44,392 nucleotides of DNA from Actinomycetaceae bacterium (GTDB lineage Bacteria; Actinomycetota; Actinomycetes; Actinomycetales; Actinomycetaceae): assembly GCA_030532515.1 (NCBI GenBank), contig JAUNKY010000016.1, positions 1 through 44,392 of the forward strand. Direction: 5' to 3'. Below are positions 17,549 through 25,265 of this stretch, in pieces. The position numbers and the translations under genes are program-made. Within the stretch, counting starts at the first letter, position 1; every line of letters begins with the position of its first letter. Under the pieces are notes generated by a model that did not search any database, was not told where the DNA came from, and saw nothing but the letters and a program-made list of their open reading frames with translations.

Positions 17549-19159
17549 ATGGGTACTCGGACTCTGAGCGTTAAGTTCTCTCACGCTCTGGCCCTGTTGC
17601 TGGCAGCATTGCTGGCTTTGGTCGCATTACCTGCGTTCGCAGAATCTCCTGCTCCACTTGGTCCAGGCAACATCAACCCAGCTACTAAGGGTTCTATTAC
17701 CGTCCACAAGATGGCTGAACCTTCCACTGGTAAAGCTGGCGATTCACACGAAATCGGCGACGCTCCACAAGGCCCTACCGGCGCTAAGTTGAAGGGCGTT
17801 AGGTTCAGCATTAAGAAGGTTGAGGGCATCGACCTGGCAACTGCTGCTGGCTGGGATAAGCTGGCTAAGGTTACCGCTAAGATGAACGCTGCGGTTGATG
17901 CAAAGACCGCTTCTGAAGCTGTTCAGGCTGAGGGCCTGAACCTAGTTGCCGCTGAAGGCAACGGCAACACCGAAGAAAAGGTAACCACCATTGAAGGTAA
18001 GGTAGAGTTCACTGACTTGCCGATCGGCGTTTACATGGTTATCGAAGGTGACGATACCGGTAACAACGGGATTACTTCTAAGGCCGCTCCTTTCTTGGTA
18101 ACTGTGCCATTCCCTTCTAAGACTGAAGCTTCCGGCTGGAACTACGCTGTTCACGTTTACCCTAAGAACTCGGTTTCTTTGGTAGAAAAGATTGTTGCTG
18201 ACGGTACTGCACAAAAGCTGGGCGACAAGCTGAAGTGGTATGTTTCCTTCTCTATTCCAGCAGAAACTGAAACTACTTCTTTCAAGTTCGAAGATAAGTT
18301 GGACGTTGACACCGATTTTGTGGCTCTAAAGGCTGCCATTGTTGATTCTACGGTTGCTAAGGATAAGTTCGCTGAAGAGTTTGCGAAGGGCACCTCAGTT
18401 AACCTCCCAGTTGTAGCAAATGACAACGGTTCTCCAGCTACTGTTAGCGTTGCTTTGGATAAGACCTCCGCAGAAGGTACTCAGGCGCTGCTGGACCTGA
18501 ACGCAAATAAGGGTAAGAAGCTGGTTTTCGAACTGGAAGTTACCGTAGCGCGTTTCTCTGACGGCGCTGTTTCCAACGGTTCTGACGGTGAACCTTGGGC
18601 AAAGGGTACTTTCAACAACTCCAACACCCCACTGAGCCCCACTACCCCTCCAACTGCTTCTGCTTGGGGCAAGGTAACTTTGGAAGTTCTGGGCGATGGA
18701 CAGGATTCTAAGAAGCTGTCCGGCGCTAAGTTCACCGTTTACGGTTCTAAGGAAGATGCTGAAGCTGGCACTAACCCCATCTTCACCCCTGACTTGGTAA
18801 CCGGCGCCGACGGTACCACTGACATCACTTTGCGTACCGGCACCTACTACCTGGTACAGAATGAAGCTCCTGCTGGTTACAACAAGTTGCCAGAACCAAT
18901 CCGCTTCGACATGAATGGTAAGAACGACATCACTTACTACGATCAGCTGGTAGGCGGTTTGGGCACCCCGGTTAAGGACGCTAACTGGAAGATCACCAAC
19001 AAGCAGCGGACTCCTGGCAATAGCCTCACTGACCTGATCCCAGGTCTGCCAAACACCGGTGCTGCTGGTCGTTTGCTTCTGGGTCTGGCTGGCACTGCAG
19101 TTCTCTTCGTAGCTGCTGGTACCTTCATGGTATCGGTACGCCGTAAGAACCAGGCCTGA
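17549..19159 (+). CDS. Major pilin, SpaA/FimA type, LPNTG-anchored
   Basis: A 536-residue shaft pilin. The signal peptide ends around ALPAFA-E (residue 28). The pilin motif is WNYAVHVYPKNS with the polymerisation lysine K206; the E-box is YYLVQNEAPAGY with E439; the sorting signal is LPNTG (500-504), then a hydrophobic helix and RRKNQA. The layout matches SpaH/EbpB-type pilins with internal isopeptide bonds. AAAGGAAAA precedes the ATG, which is 45 nt after the tip gene. Codon use is strongly biased (AAG, GCT and GAA dominate), as in highly expressed genes. A class C sortase should join K206 to the LPNTG threonine of the next subunit. Confidence 0.93.
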   Translation: MGTRTLSVKFSHALALLLAALLALVALPAFAESPAPLGPGNINPATKGSITVHKMAEPSTGKAGDSHEIGDAPQGPTGAKLKGVRFSIKKVEGIDLATAAGWDKLAKVTAKMNAAVDAKTASEAVQAEGLNLVAAEGNGNTEEKVTTIEGKVEFTDLPIGVYMVIEGDDTGNNGITSKAAPFLVTVPFPSKTEASGWNYAVHVYPKNSVSLVEKIVADGTAQKLGDKLKWYVSFSIPAETETTSFKFEDKLDVDTDFVALKAAIVDSTVAKDKFAEEFAKGTSVNLPVVANDNGSPATVSVALDKTSAEGTQALLDLNANKGKKLVFELEVTVARFSDGAVSNGSDGEPWAKGTFNNSNTPLSPTTPPTASAWGKVTLEVLGDGQDSKKLSGAKFTVYGSKEDAEAGTNPIFTPDLVTGADGTTDITLRTGTYYLVQNEAPAGYNKLPEPIRFDMNGKNDITYYDQLVGGLGTPVKDANWKITNKQRTPGNSLTDLIPGLPNTGAAGRLLLGLAGTAVLFVAAGTFMVSVRRKNQA

Positions 19160-19175
19160 TCTTAAAGTATGATTT

Positions 19176-19209
19176 GGTGGGTGTAGGCGTTTAAACGCCT
19201 GCACCCACC
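19176..19209 (+). terminator. Hairpin between major pilin and sortase genes
   Basis: A 34-nt near-perfect inverted repeat (GGTGGGTGTAGGCGTTT / AAACGCCTGCACCCACC, one G-T type mismatch) in the 77-nt gap between pilin and sortase. It lacks a strong T tract (CTCTTTATG follows), so it may be a leaky attenuator or a 3' stabiliser that keeps pilin mRNA far above sortase mRNA. Confidence 0.7.
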
Positions 19210-19236
19210 ACCTCTTTATGCGGATTAGGAATCTTC

Positions 19237-20127
19237 ATGCGTCTTTTCGTGCTTCGTTTGCTTACCTCAGCTTTGATTCTGCTTGGCGGTGGCTTAGTCC
19301 TCTACTCAGATGCTGCCTCTTGGCTAACTCAGTATCGCCAGTCAGAGGTTATCAACGCCCTCAGCAACAACGTGGGCAAACAGGGTCACGGTAATGCCGA
19401 CCAGTTAAAGGCTGCGAAAGAATACAATGCGGTGCTTAGCTCCGGCGCGGACCTGCTGGCCCACCACAACACTCCGACGGGGGCAGGTAGCATTGCCGAA
19501 GCTGAATTCGCGAAGCTAAAACCCTATGAAGAAATCTTGAAAGCTGACTTTCAAGGGCTCATGGGACGCGTCCGCATTGACGCTATTGACGTTGATTTAC
19601 CCGTCTATCACGGAACTTCCGAATCTGTACTGCTTCGCGGCGTGGGGCATTTGCAGGGTACTTCTTTCCCAGTTGGCGGGGCCGGCACCCACACAGTGCT
19701 TACCGCACACCGCGGCCTGGCCCAATCAAAACTCTTCACTGACTTAGACCAGTTGGTTGAAGGGGATACTTTCGTGGTCGAAGTGTTCGGTGAAGTGCTT
19801 ACCTACAAGGTATTTCTCCGGCAAGTAGTTGAACCCGGTGAAAATGAGAGTCTCAGAGCAGTCGAAGGCAAGGACCTGGCTACTTTAGTTACCTGTACTC
19901 CCCTGGGGATTAACTCGCATCGCATCTTAGTTACCGGTGAACGCATCGAACCAACCCCGATTAAAGATTTAGAACACGCTAATGAGCCCTCTGCCCTGCC
20001 CCGTTTCCCCTGGTGGATGATCTGGGCCAGCGGTTTCATTTTATTAGCCACAGCCAACACTCTTTACGCCGTCAGAGATCATACTAAACGCAGTTCACGG
20101 ACCGCTAAAGAAAGTAACAGCCGGTGA
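19237..20127 (+). CDS. srtC: Class C (pilin) sortase
   Basis: A 296-residue membrane transpeptidase that polymerises the preceding pilins. It has an N-terminal helix (4-24), the sortase barrel, and a C-terminal helix (WWMIWASGFILLATA) typical of class C. The catalytic residues are H158 (LTAHRGL), C220 (TLVTC) and R229 (SHRILVTG); LPVYHGTSESVLLRGVGHL is characteristic. The region before the barrel, where class C enzymes usually carry a DPF/DPW lid motif, reads LSSGADLLAHHNTPTGAG with no such motif. AGGAATCTTC precedes the ATG. It closes the pilus operon behind an intergenic hairpin. Confidence 0.93.
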   Translation: MRLFVLRLLTSALILLGGGLVLYSDAASWLTQYRQSEVINALSNNVGKQGHGNADQLKAAKEYNAVLSSGADLLAHHNTPTGAGSIAEAEFAKLKPYEEILKADFQGLMGRVRIDAIDVDLPVYHGTSESVLLRGVGHLQGTSFPVGGAGTHTVLTAHRGLAQSKLFTDLDQLVEGDTFVVEVFGEVLTYKVFLRQVVEPGENESLRAVEGKDLATLVTCTPLGINSHRILVTGERIEPTPIKDLEHANEPSALPRFPWWMIWASGFILLATANTLYAVRDHTKRSSRTAKESNSR

Positions 20128-20268
20128 AAATTAATCTGTTCTAGTTTATATTAGCTCTCTCATTTCGATAGAAGTATAGCGCTTTGAACAGCACTCCGTA
20201 TCTTATGCCTTTTATACTAAATACCGAATTATCTCAAAAAGGGTTCATAATTTGGATATTCATAAAAT

Positions 20269-20308
20269 AAGGTGACCTTAATAGTATTATCACTATTAAG
20301 GTCACCTT
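20269..20308 (-). terminator. Strong hairpin, terminator of the 39-codon gene and possibly of the pilus operon
   Basis: A perfect 17-bp stem (AAGGTGACCTTAATAGT / ACTATTAAGGTCACCTT) with a 6-nt loop. On the minus strand it is followed by ATTTTATG, so it best ends the small minus-strand gene; it may also stop plus-strand transcripts from the pilus operon. The 200 bp between srtC and the small gene hold nothing else. Confidence 0.8.
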
Positions 20309-20330
20309 CGTCCGTAAAAGTACCTAGATC

Positions 20331-20450
20331 CTACTTAGATTCCTTAACGGTCGTATCTGGGTGGCCTTTCCCATATTTTGACGTCACATAACGTCCAGTT
20401 TTAGCGCTACGGAATTTTCCGCCACCAGTTCCTTTGGAGCCTTTAGCCAT
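20331..20450 (-). CDS. Small basic protein, 39 residues
   Basis: A 39-residue lysine/glycine-rich protein containing GGGKFRSAKTGRYVTSKYGK and then HPDTTVKES. The pattern FRSAxTGxxVT...HPxTTV recurs in many small uncharacterised actinobacterial and phage proteins, as far as I recall; no function is known to me. The gene is convincing because an ideal Shine-Dalgarno, AAAGGAGGTGAT, lies 3 nt before the ATG, a -10 TAATAT (20480-20485 on the minus strand) lies 30 nt upstream, and a perfect terminator hairpin follows the TAG. So it is a single-gene transcript with the strongest ribosome site in the window. The basic charge could suit nucleic-acid or ribosome contact; that is conjecture. Confidence 0.82.
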   Translation of the reverse strand: MAKGSKGTGGGKFRSAKTGRYVTSKYGKGHPDTTVKESK

Positions 20451-20705
20451 AGAATCACCTCCTTTCAACAATTTCTTTCATATTAACAATCAACCGACTG
20501 ATGAAGAACTCGAAACGCCCTCTCGAACAGATGTTCTCTTTAAGCAGAATTTGAAATAGCTTGCCTGAGTTAATAGTAAAATTTCGGCAACTATCGCCTA
20601 ACACAACATTTACTGAGACTGCGCATTGTTCACCTAAAGCTACTTAACAAACATAAATCCACATTCAAAATGCTTCATCTAATAGTTTGGAAGTTAGCTT
20701 CTATA

Positions 20706-21191
20706 TCAGGAAGTCTTTCGGTTAAAAGCTCTGCGCACCAGAAAATTCATAATCCCCAAGTTCGCAAACATCACGATTACCAGTATCCCACTGGGAATTA
20801 AAAGCTCAGCGAAAGCTTCTACCCCATCCAATGGTGGCCGCATAAACCACAGCAAAATAGCTATTAGCGGCACTTGCAAAACCGCCGAGTAAAGTGGCAG
20901 GAAATATCCTTTAACCCAGGTAAAAACCAATTGCGCGCAGTGCAACAACAGGTGTACTAAATAGGCAACGACCATCGCTTTTACCCACAGCGGGGGTGCC
21001 AGTAAACCGATCAGCAAAATGAGCACAAGCTGTTGCAGGGCAATAACCGTGAACTGCTGGTGGTTCATTCGCATGCGCGCTAACCGCGTGGGCAGGCGAT
21101 TTTCATTACTAGCCAACCAAGGAATTAAAACCCGGTACTCATCGACCTCGTGCCAGATAAAGAGGCAAACAAAAACTGCCAGTGCCCACAT
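20706..21191 (-). CDS. HXXEE-domain membrane protein
   Basis: A 161-residue protein with about five hydrophobic segments. HEVDEYRVLIPWL near the N-terminus and H-containing helices (MNHQQFT, HLLLHCAQ) fit the HXXEE family of integral membrane proteins, whose function is unknown; the second acidic position is D rather than E. It starts 8 nt after the stop of the upstream acetyltransferase, with AGGG overlapping that stop, so the two are cotranscribed. The C-terminus is basic. The 255 bp downstream to the 39-codon gene are AT-rich and contain only that gene's promoter. Confidence 0.75.
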   Translation of the reverse strand: MWALAVFVCLFIWHEVDEYRVLIPWLASNENRLPTRLARMRMNHQQFTVIALQQLVLILLIGLLAPPLWVKAMVVAYLVHLLLHCAQLVFTWVKGYFLPLYSAVLQVPLIAILLWFMRPPLDGVEAFAELLIPSGILVIVMFANLGIMNFLVRRAFNRKTS

Positions 21192-21199
21192 AGTTTGCC

Positions 21200-21790
21200 C
21201 TAGTGGCGGACCATGCGGATTTCCAACGGCACAGACGCTTCTTCACCTAAGAATGACTTCTCTACCCCGTCGGTGACGAAACCTAAACTTTCATAGAAGC
21301 CGATCGCCTGCTGGTTTTCTTTAAGCACCCACAAAGAGCAAGGTTTAGTTCCCACTGCAGCTTCAAATAGCTTCTGCCCTACCCCGGAACCCTGGTATTG
21401 GCGAAGAACGTAGATCATCGTCAGCTCCAGCTCTGTCGGAGCATCTTCATCGCGAGAATCCATCGCGTTGACAACCCCGACAATCCGTTCGTTACCGCTG
21501 CGAATCCCCCGCGCGCGATCTGAGTTATTCTCTACCGAGGCATCCGCAGCGTGGTTAGAAACTTCCTTGGCGTCCTCGTGAAAATCGTCTTCCACGGCAA
21601 CCCAAAACTGCACGCCGTTATCCATTAACTGCGCCCACCAAGCCGCGTGTTTAGGAACTTCATTATCGCTGGTAATAAACTGCAGGAAATCCCCGGGGAA
21701 CACCTGGTCATAGGTTTCCAACCAAGCTTGCGCTTTCACCTGCGCTGCCGGAAGTAAATCAGCTTTTGTCGCCAGCCGCACCGTAACCAT
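21200..21790 (-). CDS. GNAT-family N-acetyltransferase
   Basis: A 196-residue acetyl-CoA-dependent transferase of unknown substrate. The start VTVRLATKADLLPAAQVKAQAW and the acetyl-CoA loop RQYQGSGVGQKLFEAAV, followed by LWVLKENQQAIGFYESLGF, are the standard GNAT elements. The ATG at 21790 is preceded by AGGAGG, so I prefer it to the ATG at 21835. A polar insertion (DFHEDAKEVSNHAADASVEN and following) of about 30 residues sits between the first and second strands of the core and is not typical. It is cotranscribed with the HXXEE gene. Confidence 0.88.
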   Translation of the reverse strand: MVTVRLATKADLLPAAQVKAQAWLETYDQVFPGDFLQFITSDNEVPKHAAWWAQLMDNGVQFWVAVEDDFHEDAKEVSNHAADASVENNSDRARGIRSGNERIVGVVNAMDSRDEDAPTELELTMIYVLRQYQGSGVGQKLFEAAVGTKPCSLWVLKENQQAIGFYESLGFVTDGVEKSFLGEEASVPLEIRMVRH

Positions 21791-21870
21791 GGAACCTCCT
21801 TGTAACCCGGTTGGCAACCTACCCTCCGTTGCCAAAATAGTTGGTGTTAACTTTAGCTTAACAAACCTTA

Positions 21871-22842
21871 CTAGCTGCGGTTAATCAAATCAGCTATCTG
21901 CTGTTGGGCAGCTTTACCTTCCGGAGTTGGAAAGACCGGGTAAACGTGAATCATACGCTGCGCTACCACCAGAGTATTGTCTACGCCCCCGCTCGAAAGC
22001 AACGCGTGAAAGTCGCGAATATCGGGGAAAAATACTTCATGAGTGCCTACAAAAGTGGTGATCTGCGGGTATCCTGCCACCTGCTGGGGTGCCAAATTCA
22101 CCGGGCTAATCAGCGGGTCAGTCAGGTCGTGGTGTTCTCCTACCCAGCAGCGTCCGGCGCGAATCAGCCCGGCAATGGAAATCATTGGTTCAACCGCATC
22201 GTAGTAAGGAGTTTGGAAGTGATCCATCGCAGCATTAACAAAAGGTGACAGCAAAATAACTTGTCCTGGCATTTCCAGCTGATTTTCGCGCAGTACTTGC
22301 AATAAGGACACTGCCAAACCGCCGCCCGCCGAGTCCCCCATCAGTACCACGTTCTCAGCGCCATGTTCAGCTACTAGTTGCTGGAACAGTTCTAAAATCT
22401 TGGGCAGTTCTGTAAACACTGAGTGTTTCGGCCCCAGCCCATATGAGGGAAAGACTACGCGCGCCGCGGTAAGTTTCGCGACCCGGTTAATCATCAAGTA
22501 GTGTAGGCGCGAAGCTCGGTGAACATATCCGCCGCCGTGTAGGTAGAGGATTACTTTCGGCCCGCGGTTTTCATTCCAAGAAAATACCTGCCGGTCGCCC
22601 ACTTTATATTCCCGGTAGCTGGTTACACGCAGCAAGCGTGCTGGGAATGTGTCTTCATCCGCGCCTTGGGTGAAGCTGGCGCTGAAGTCTTCTGGATCGT
22701 TGGCGCGCATCCGATCCTTATACCCGTAGGCGCGCATCCCTTTTTCCAGCAAGAAACTGGCAACTGATTGTCCGTATTTCAGTTTTCCATATGCCCCGTA
22801 GGTGGCCAGTCCCAAAGTTGCTGAAAGCAGGGTTTTCTTCAT
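21871..22842 (-). CDS. Alpha/beta hydrolase, HSL-type esterase
   Basis: A 323-residue esterase of the hormone-sensitive-lipase group. The oxyanion motif HGGGYVHRA and the nucleophile elbow GDSAGGGLA (catalytic serine) are present; the acid is probably in the GTHEVFFPDIRDFH segment and the histidine in RMIHVYPVF. The N-terminus is hydrophobic (LLSATLGLATYGAYG), so it may be membrane-associated. The ATG has GAGGATAAC directly upstream. The natural substrate is unknown; short-chain acyl esters would be expected. It is divergent from the VIT-family gene across 223 bp. Confidence 0.87.
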   Translation of the reverse strand: MKKTLLSATLGLATYGAYGKLKYGQSVASFLLEKGMRAYGYKDRMRANDPEDFSASFTQGADEDTFPARLLRVTSYREYKVGDRQVFSWNENRGPKVILYLHGGGYVHRASRLHYLMINRVAKLTAARVVFPSYGLGPKHSVFTELPKILELFQQLVAEHGAENVVLMGDSAGGGLAVSLLQVLRENQLEMPGQVILLSPFVNAAMDHFQTPYYDAVEPMISIAGLIRAGRCWVGEHHDLTDPLISPVNLAPQQVAGYPQITTFVGTHEVFFPDIRDFHALLSSGGVDNTLVVAQRMIHVYPVFPTPEGKAAQQQIADLINRS

Positions 22843-22990
22843 GTTATCCTCGCGTTCTTAATAGTTCTTTTCCAAGTTTAACGCCTGTTTTAGAAAGTTT
22901 TTGCATAAAATCCTACTTTGCTTTTCCCGTCATTTGGGTGCTTTGGCAGCGTGTTTACGAGCTTTATCGAGGGCGGAAAACCCTCTCATT

Positions 22991-23009
22991 TTAGCTAAGG
23001 CAAACCATC
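22991..23009 (+). promoter_or_regulatory. Possible DtxR/IdeR-type iron box
   Basis: TTAGCTAAGGCAAACCATC matches 13 of 19 positions of the IdeR/DtxR consensus TTAGGTTAGSCTAACCTAA, including the central AGGC-AACC core. TAAGGCAA recurs 15 bp later (23011-23018). It lies about 40 bp upstream of the probable -10 of a VIT-family metal transporter, where such a site would make sense. The 3' half matches poorly. Confidence 0.4.
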
Positions 23010-23065
23010 GTAAGGCAACGCTATCCTTGCTAGAAAAGCCCGAAATTACAATATAAAGTGGGCGT

Positions 23066-23929
23066 ATGTTAAAGAATAAAGACTTAAAATTACCAGCAGT
23101 TCACCCAGCTAATTTAGACACGCCTGCTACCCGGGTACCGACGTTAGATACGCCTGCGTGGGGTGACCCCGTCTGCGTGGCCACGCGCCTGCGGATTGAC
23201 TCTGCCGGCAGCCCAGTTTCGCAACACGCTACCCCCGTAACTGAAGCGACGCCTTCCGTCGCCTCTCGTTTGAATTGGCTGCGAGCTGGGGTGCTGGGGG
23301 CTAACGACGGTATTGTGTCGATTTCTGGTTTGGTCGTGGGTGTCGCGGCCGTGGATCCTACTAATACTACGGCTATTGCGTTAGCGGGCGCGGCGGGGAT
23401 TGTGGCGGCTTCACTGTCAATGTCGGTAGGCGAATACGTCTCTGTTTCTACTCAGTTAGATACTGAACGTCAGCTGGTGCAAAAGCAGAAGCAGGCACTG
23501 GATGTCGATCCGCTGCAAGAAGAGGCTCGGTTAGCTAAGTTATGGCAAGCTCGGGGGCTTTCAAAGACTACGGCTGCGATTGTAGCTAAAGAACTTTCCG
23601 ATCGTGACGCCGTGAAAGCTCACCTAACGGTAGAGCATGGGATTGACCCTGACGATCTAACTTCCCCCTGGGCCGCCGCGTTTTCAAGCTTCGTAGCATT
23701 CGTAATCGGTGCTTTGCTGCCTTTCCTCACGATGTTGCTAATGCCTGCGTCAACGCGTATTCCAGCTACTTTCGTCGCTGTGATTGCGGCTTTAGCATTG
23801 ACTGGCTACATTTCCGCGTGGTTGGGAGAAGCAAGCCGCGTGAAAGCGGTAATTCGTTTAGTAGCCGGCGGAGCCGTGGCGATGGCTCTGACCTACTTCG
23901 TCGGTAATCTATTCGGGGTGGCTGTTTAA
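23066..23929 (+). CDS. VIT1/CCC1-family iron/manganese transporter
   Basis: A 287-residue membrane protein. The VIT core begins near residue 70 with RAGVLGANDGIVSISGLVVGVAA and continues MSVGEYVSVSTQLDTERQL, both signature segments; five hydrophobic helices follow the family plan with a cytosolic acidic/basic loop (EEARLAKLWQARGL) between helices 2 and 3. Members export or sequester Fe2+/Mn2+. The first 65 residues are a polar, proline/threonine-rich tail of unknown role. No Shine-Dalgarno is present; TATAAA (23052-23057) ends 8 nt before the ATG, so the mRNA may be leaderless. Its stop overlaps by 3-4 nt the stop of the convergent MFS gene. Confidence 0.9.
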   Translation: MLKNKDLKLPAVHPANLDTPATRVPTLDTPAWGDPVCVATRLRIDSAGSPVSQHATPVTEATPSVASRLNWLRAGVLGANDGIVSISGLVVGVAAVDPTNTTAIALAGAAGIVAASLSMSVGEYVSVSTQLDTERQLVQKQKQALDVDPLQEEARLAKLWQARGLSKTTAAIVAKELSDRDAVKAHLTVEHGIDPDDLTSPWAAAFSSFVAFVIGALLPFLTMLLMPASTRIPATFVAVIAALALTGYISAWLGEASRVKAVIRLVAGGAVAMALTYFVGNLFGVAV

Positions 23930-25227
23930 TCCGCGTGCTCGGTTCCGCCCGGGTTTTCAGTTTCGCTGTGGTTATTCGTCTGGGCGCTGGCAGCTGGTTT
24001 TGCTGCCAGCGCGATACGTCCAGTTTCGGTTCCGAAGAAGGCCAAACTTACAAAGATAATAGTGATCACACCCGTTGCCGCCATTACTTCAGCAACCCCG
24101 AATGCTTCAGTAATCGGCCCTAAAGCCACCATCCCAAAAGGCACTCCCAGGGTGAAGAGAATATTGGCTTGGCTCATCACCCGCCCCATGTACTGGGGAT
24201 CTGTGTGAGTTTGCAACTCAGTGGTGGATGGCCCCGCAAAAAGTGGGACAAAATAGCCGGTTAAACCCATCAGCGCGATGGTAATCCAAATCTGTGGGCT
24301 GAGTGCTAAAGCAATCGATAAGATTCCAAAGAGCACTGAAGTGACCAGCATCAGGCGCAAAGCTGAACGCTTCGCTAAGAAAGTAGCAATCGAAATAGCC
24401 CCCAGCAGGGTACCTACGCTAAAGGCTACTTCAATAGCGGAAAGATGCCAGACTTCAGCGTTGAAACGTTGTGCGGATAAGAGCGGTACCAGGAAGTTCG
24501 GGGCCACAATCAGGACGATTACCATGGTGTAGATGGTCATCATCCACCGGATGAAACGATGGGTTGCCGTATATTTAACGCCCTCTACCAGTTCCTTTAA
24601 GAAACTTTCTTGTTCTCTTACCGGAGGTTGCGCCTGTAGCGGAATAAAGAATAGTAGGACGATCCCGATTACTGCCGTCACCACGTCTACGTAGAGGGTT
24701 TTCTCAATCCCCCCTAAGCCGTAAATAGCCGCGCCAGCTGCCGGAGCCACCAATCCCATTAAGCTTTGAATAGTGCCGTTTAATCCATTAATCCGAAGCA
24801 GCTCTTTTTCAGGGACAATCGCCGGGATCAAGGCGTTAATAGCTGGTGCCTGGAAACCTGCGCCAACAGAACGCACCGCCACCACTAGGAAAATCACCCA
24901 CAGATCTTTCACTCCGCTAGCCATTAAAAGTGCCAGGCAAAGCGTAGCCAGCGCAATCAGCATATCCGGAATAATGATCAGCAGTTTACGATTAACGCGG
25001 TCTGCTAAAGTCCCGCCAAATAAACTCACCAGCCCCTGAGGCAAGAAGGCAAATATAGCGTAAAGAGCCACCACTGAAGCAGATTTAGTTTCTAAGGTCA
25101 GGTACCACATTACGGCGAATTGGACTACGGAAGAGCCAAACAGCGAAATTGCCTGGCCACCTAAAAACATGCCAATATGGCGTTTCCAATGCGGGTGGAT
25201 CTGCTCTTGCGTGGCAGTTTCAGTCAT
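23926..25227 (-). CDS. MFS efflux transporter (paralogue 1)
   Basis: A 433-residue, 12-helix major facilitator of the drug/macrolide-exporter type. Motif A is GGTLADRVNRKLL between helices 2 and 3, and the first helix region reads FLGGQAISLFGSSVVQFAVMWYLT. GAGGAAAA precedes the ATG by 4-5 nt. It follows the paralogous gene by 38 bp on the same strand and is closely similar to it over its whole length (for example MYLTLETxSA, PQG..xLFGGTLADR, APAAGxxIYGLGGxEK), so the pair arose by tandem duplication. The C-terminus (AAKPAASAQTNNHSETENPG) is polar. The substrate is unknown. Confidence 0.9.
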   Translation of the reverse strand: MTETATQEQIHPHWKRHIGMFLGGQAISLFGSSVVQFAVMWYLTLETKSASVVALYAIFAFLPQGLVSLFGGTLADRVNRKLLIIIPDMLIALATLCLALLMASGVKDLWVIFLVVAVRSVGAGFQAPAINALIPAIVPEKELLRINGLNGTIQSLMGLVAPAAGAAIYGLGGIEKTLYVDVVTAVIGIVLLFFIPLQAQPPVREQESFLKELVEGVKYTATHRFIRWMMTIYTMVIVLIVAPNFLVPLLSAQRFNAEVWHLSAIEVAFSVGTLLGAISIATFLAKRSALRLMLVTSVLFGILSIALALSPQIWITIALMGLTGYFVPLFAGPSTTELQTHTDPQYMGRVMSQANILFTLGVPFGMVALGPITEAFGVAEVMAATGVITIIFVSLAFFGTETGRIALAAKPAASAQTNNHSETENPGGTEHAD

Positions 25228-25265
25228 CGTTTTTCCTCAAAACTTAATATTTTAGGCGCAGTTTA

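Noticed and set aside
18395-19204. 269-codon open frame opposite the major pilin
   Set aside because: It is a shadow of the strongly biased codon use of the pilin gene and has no family features.
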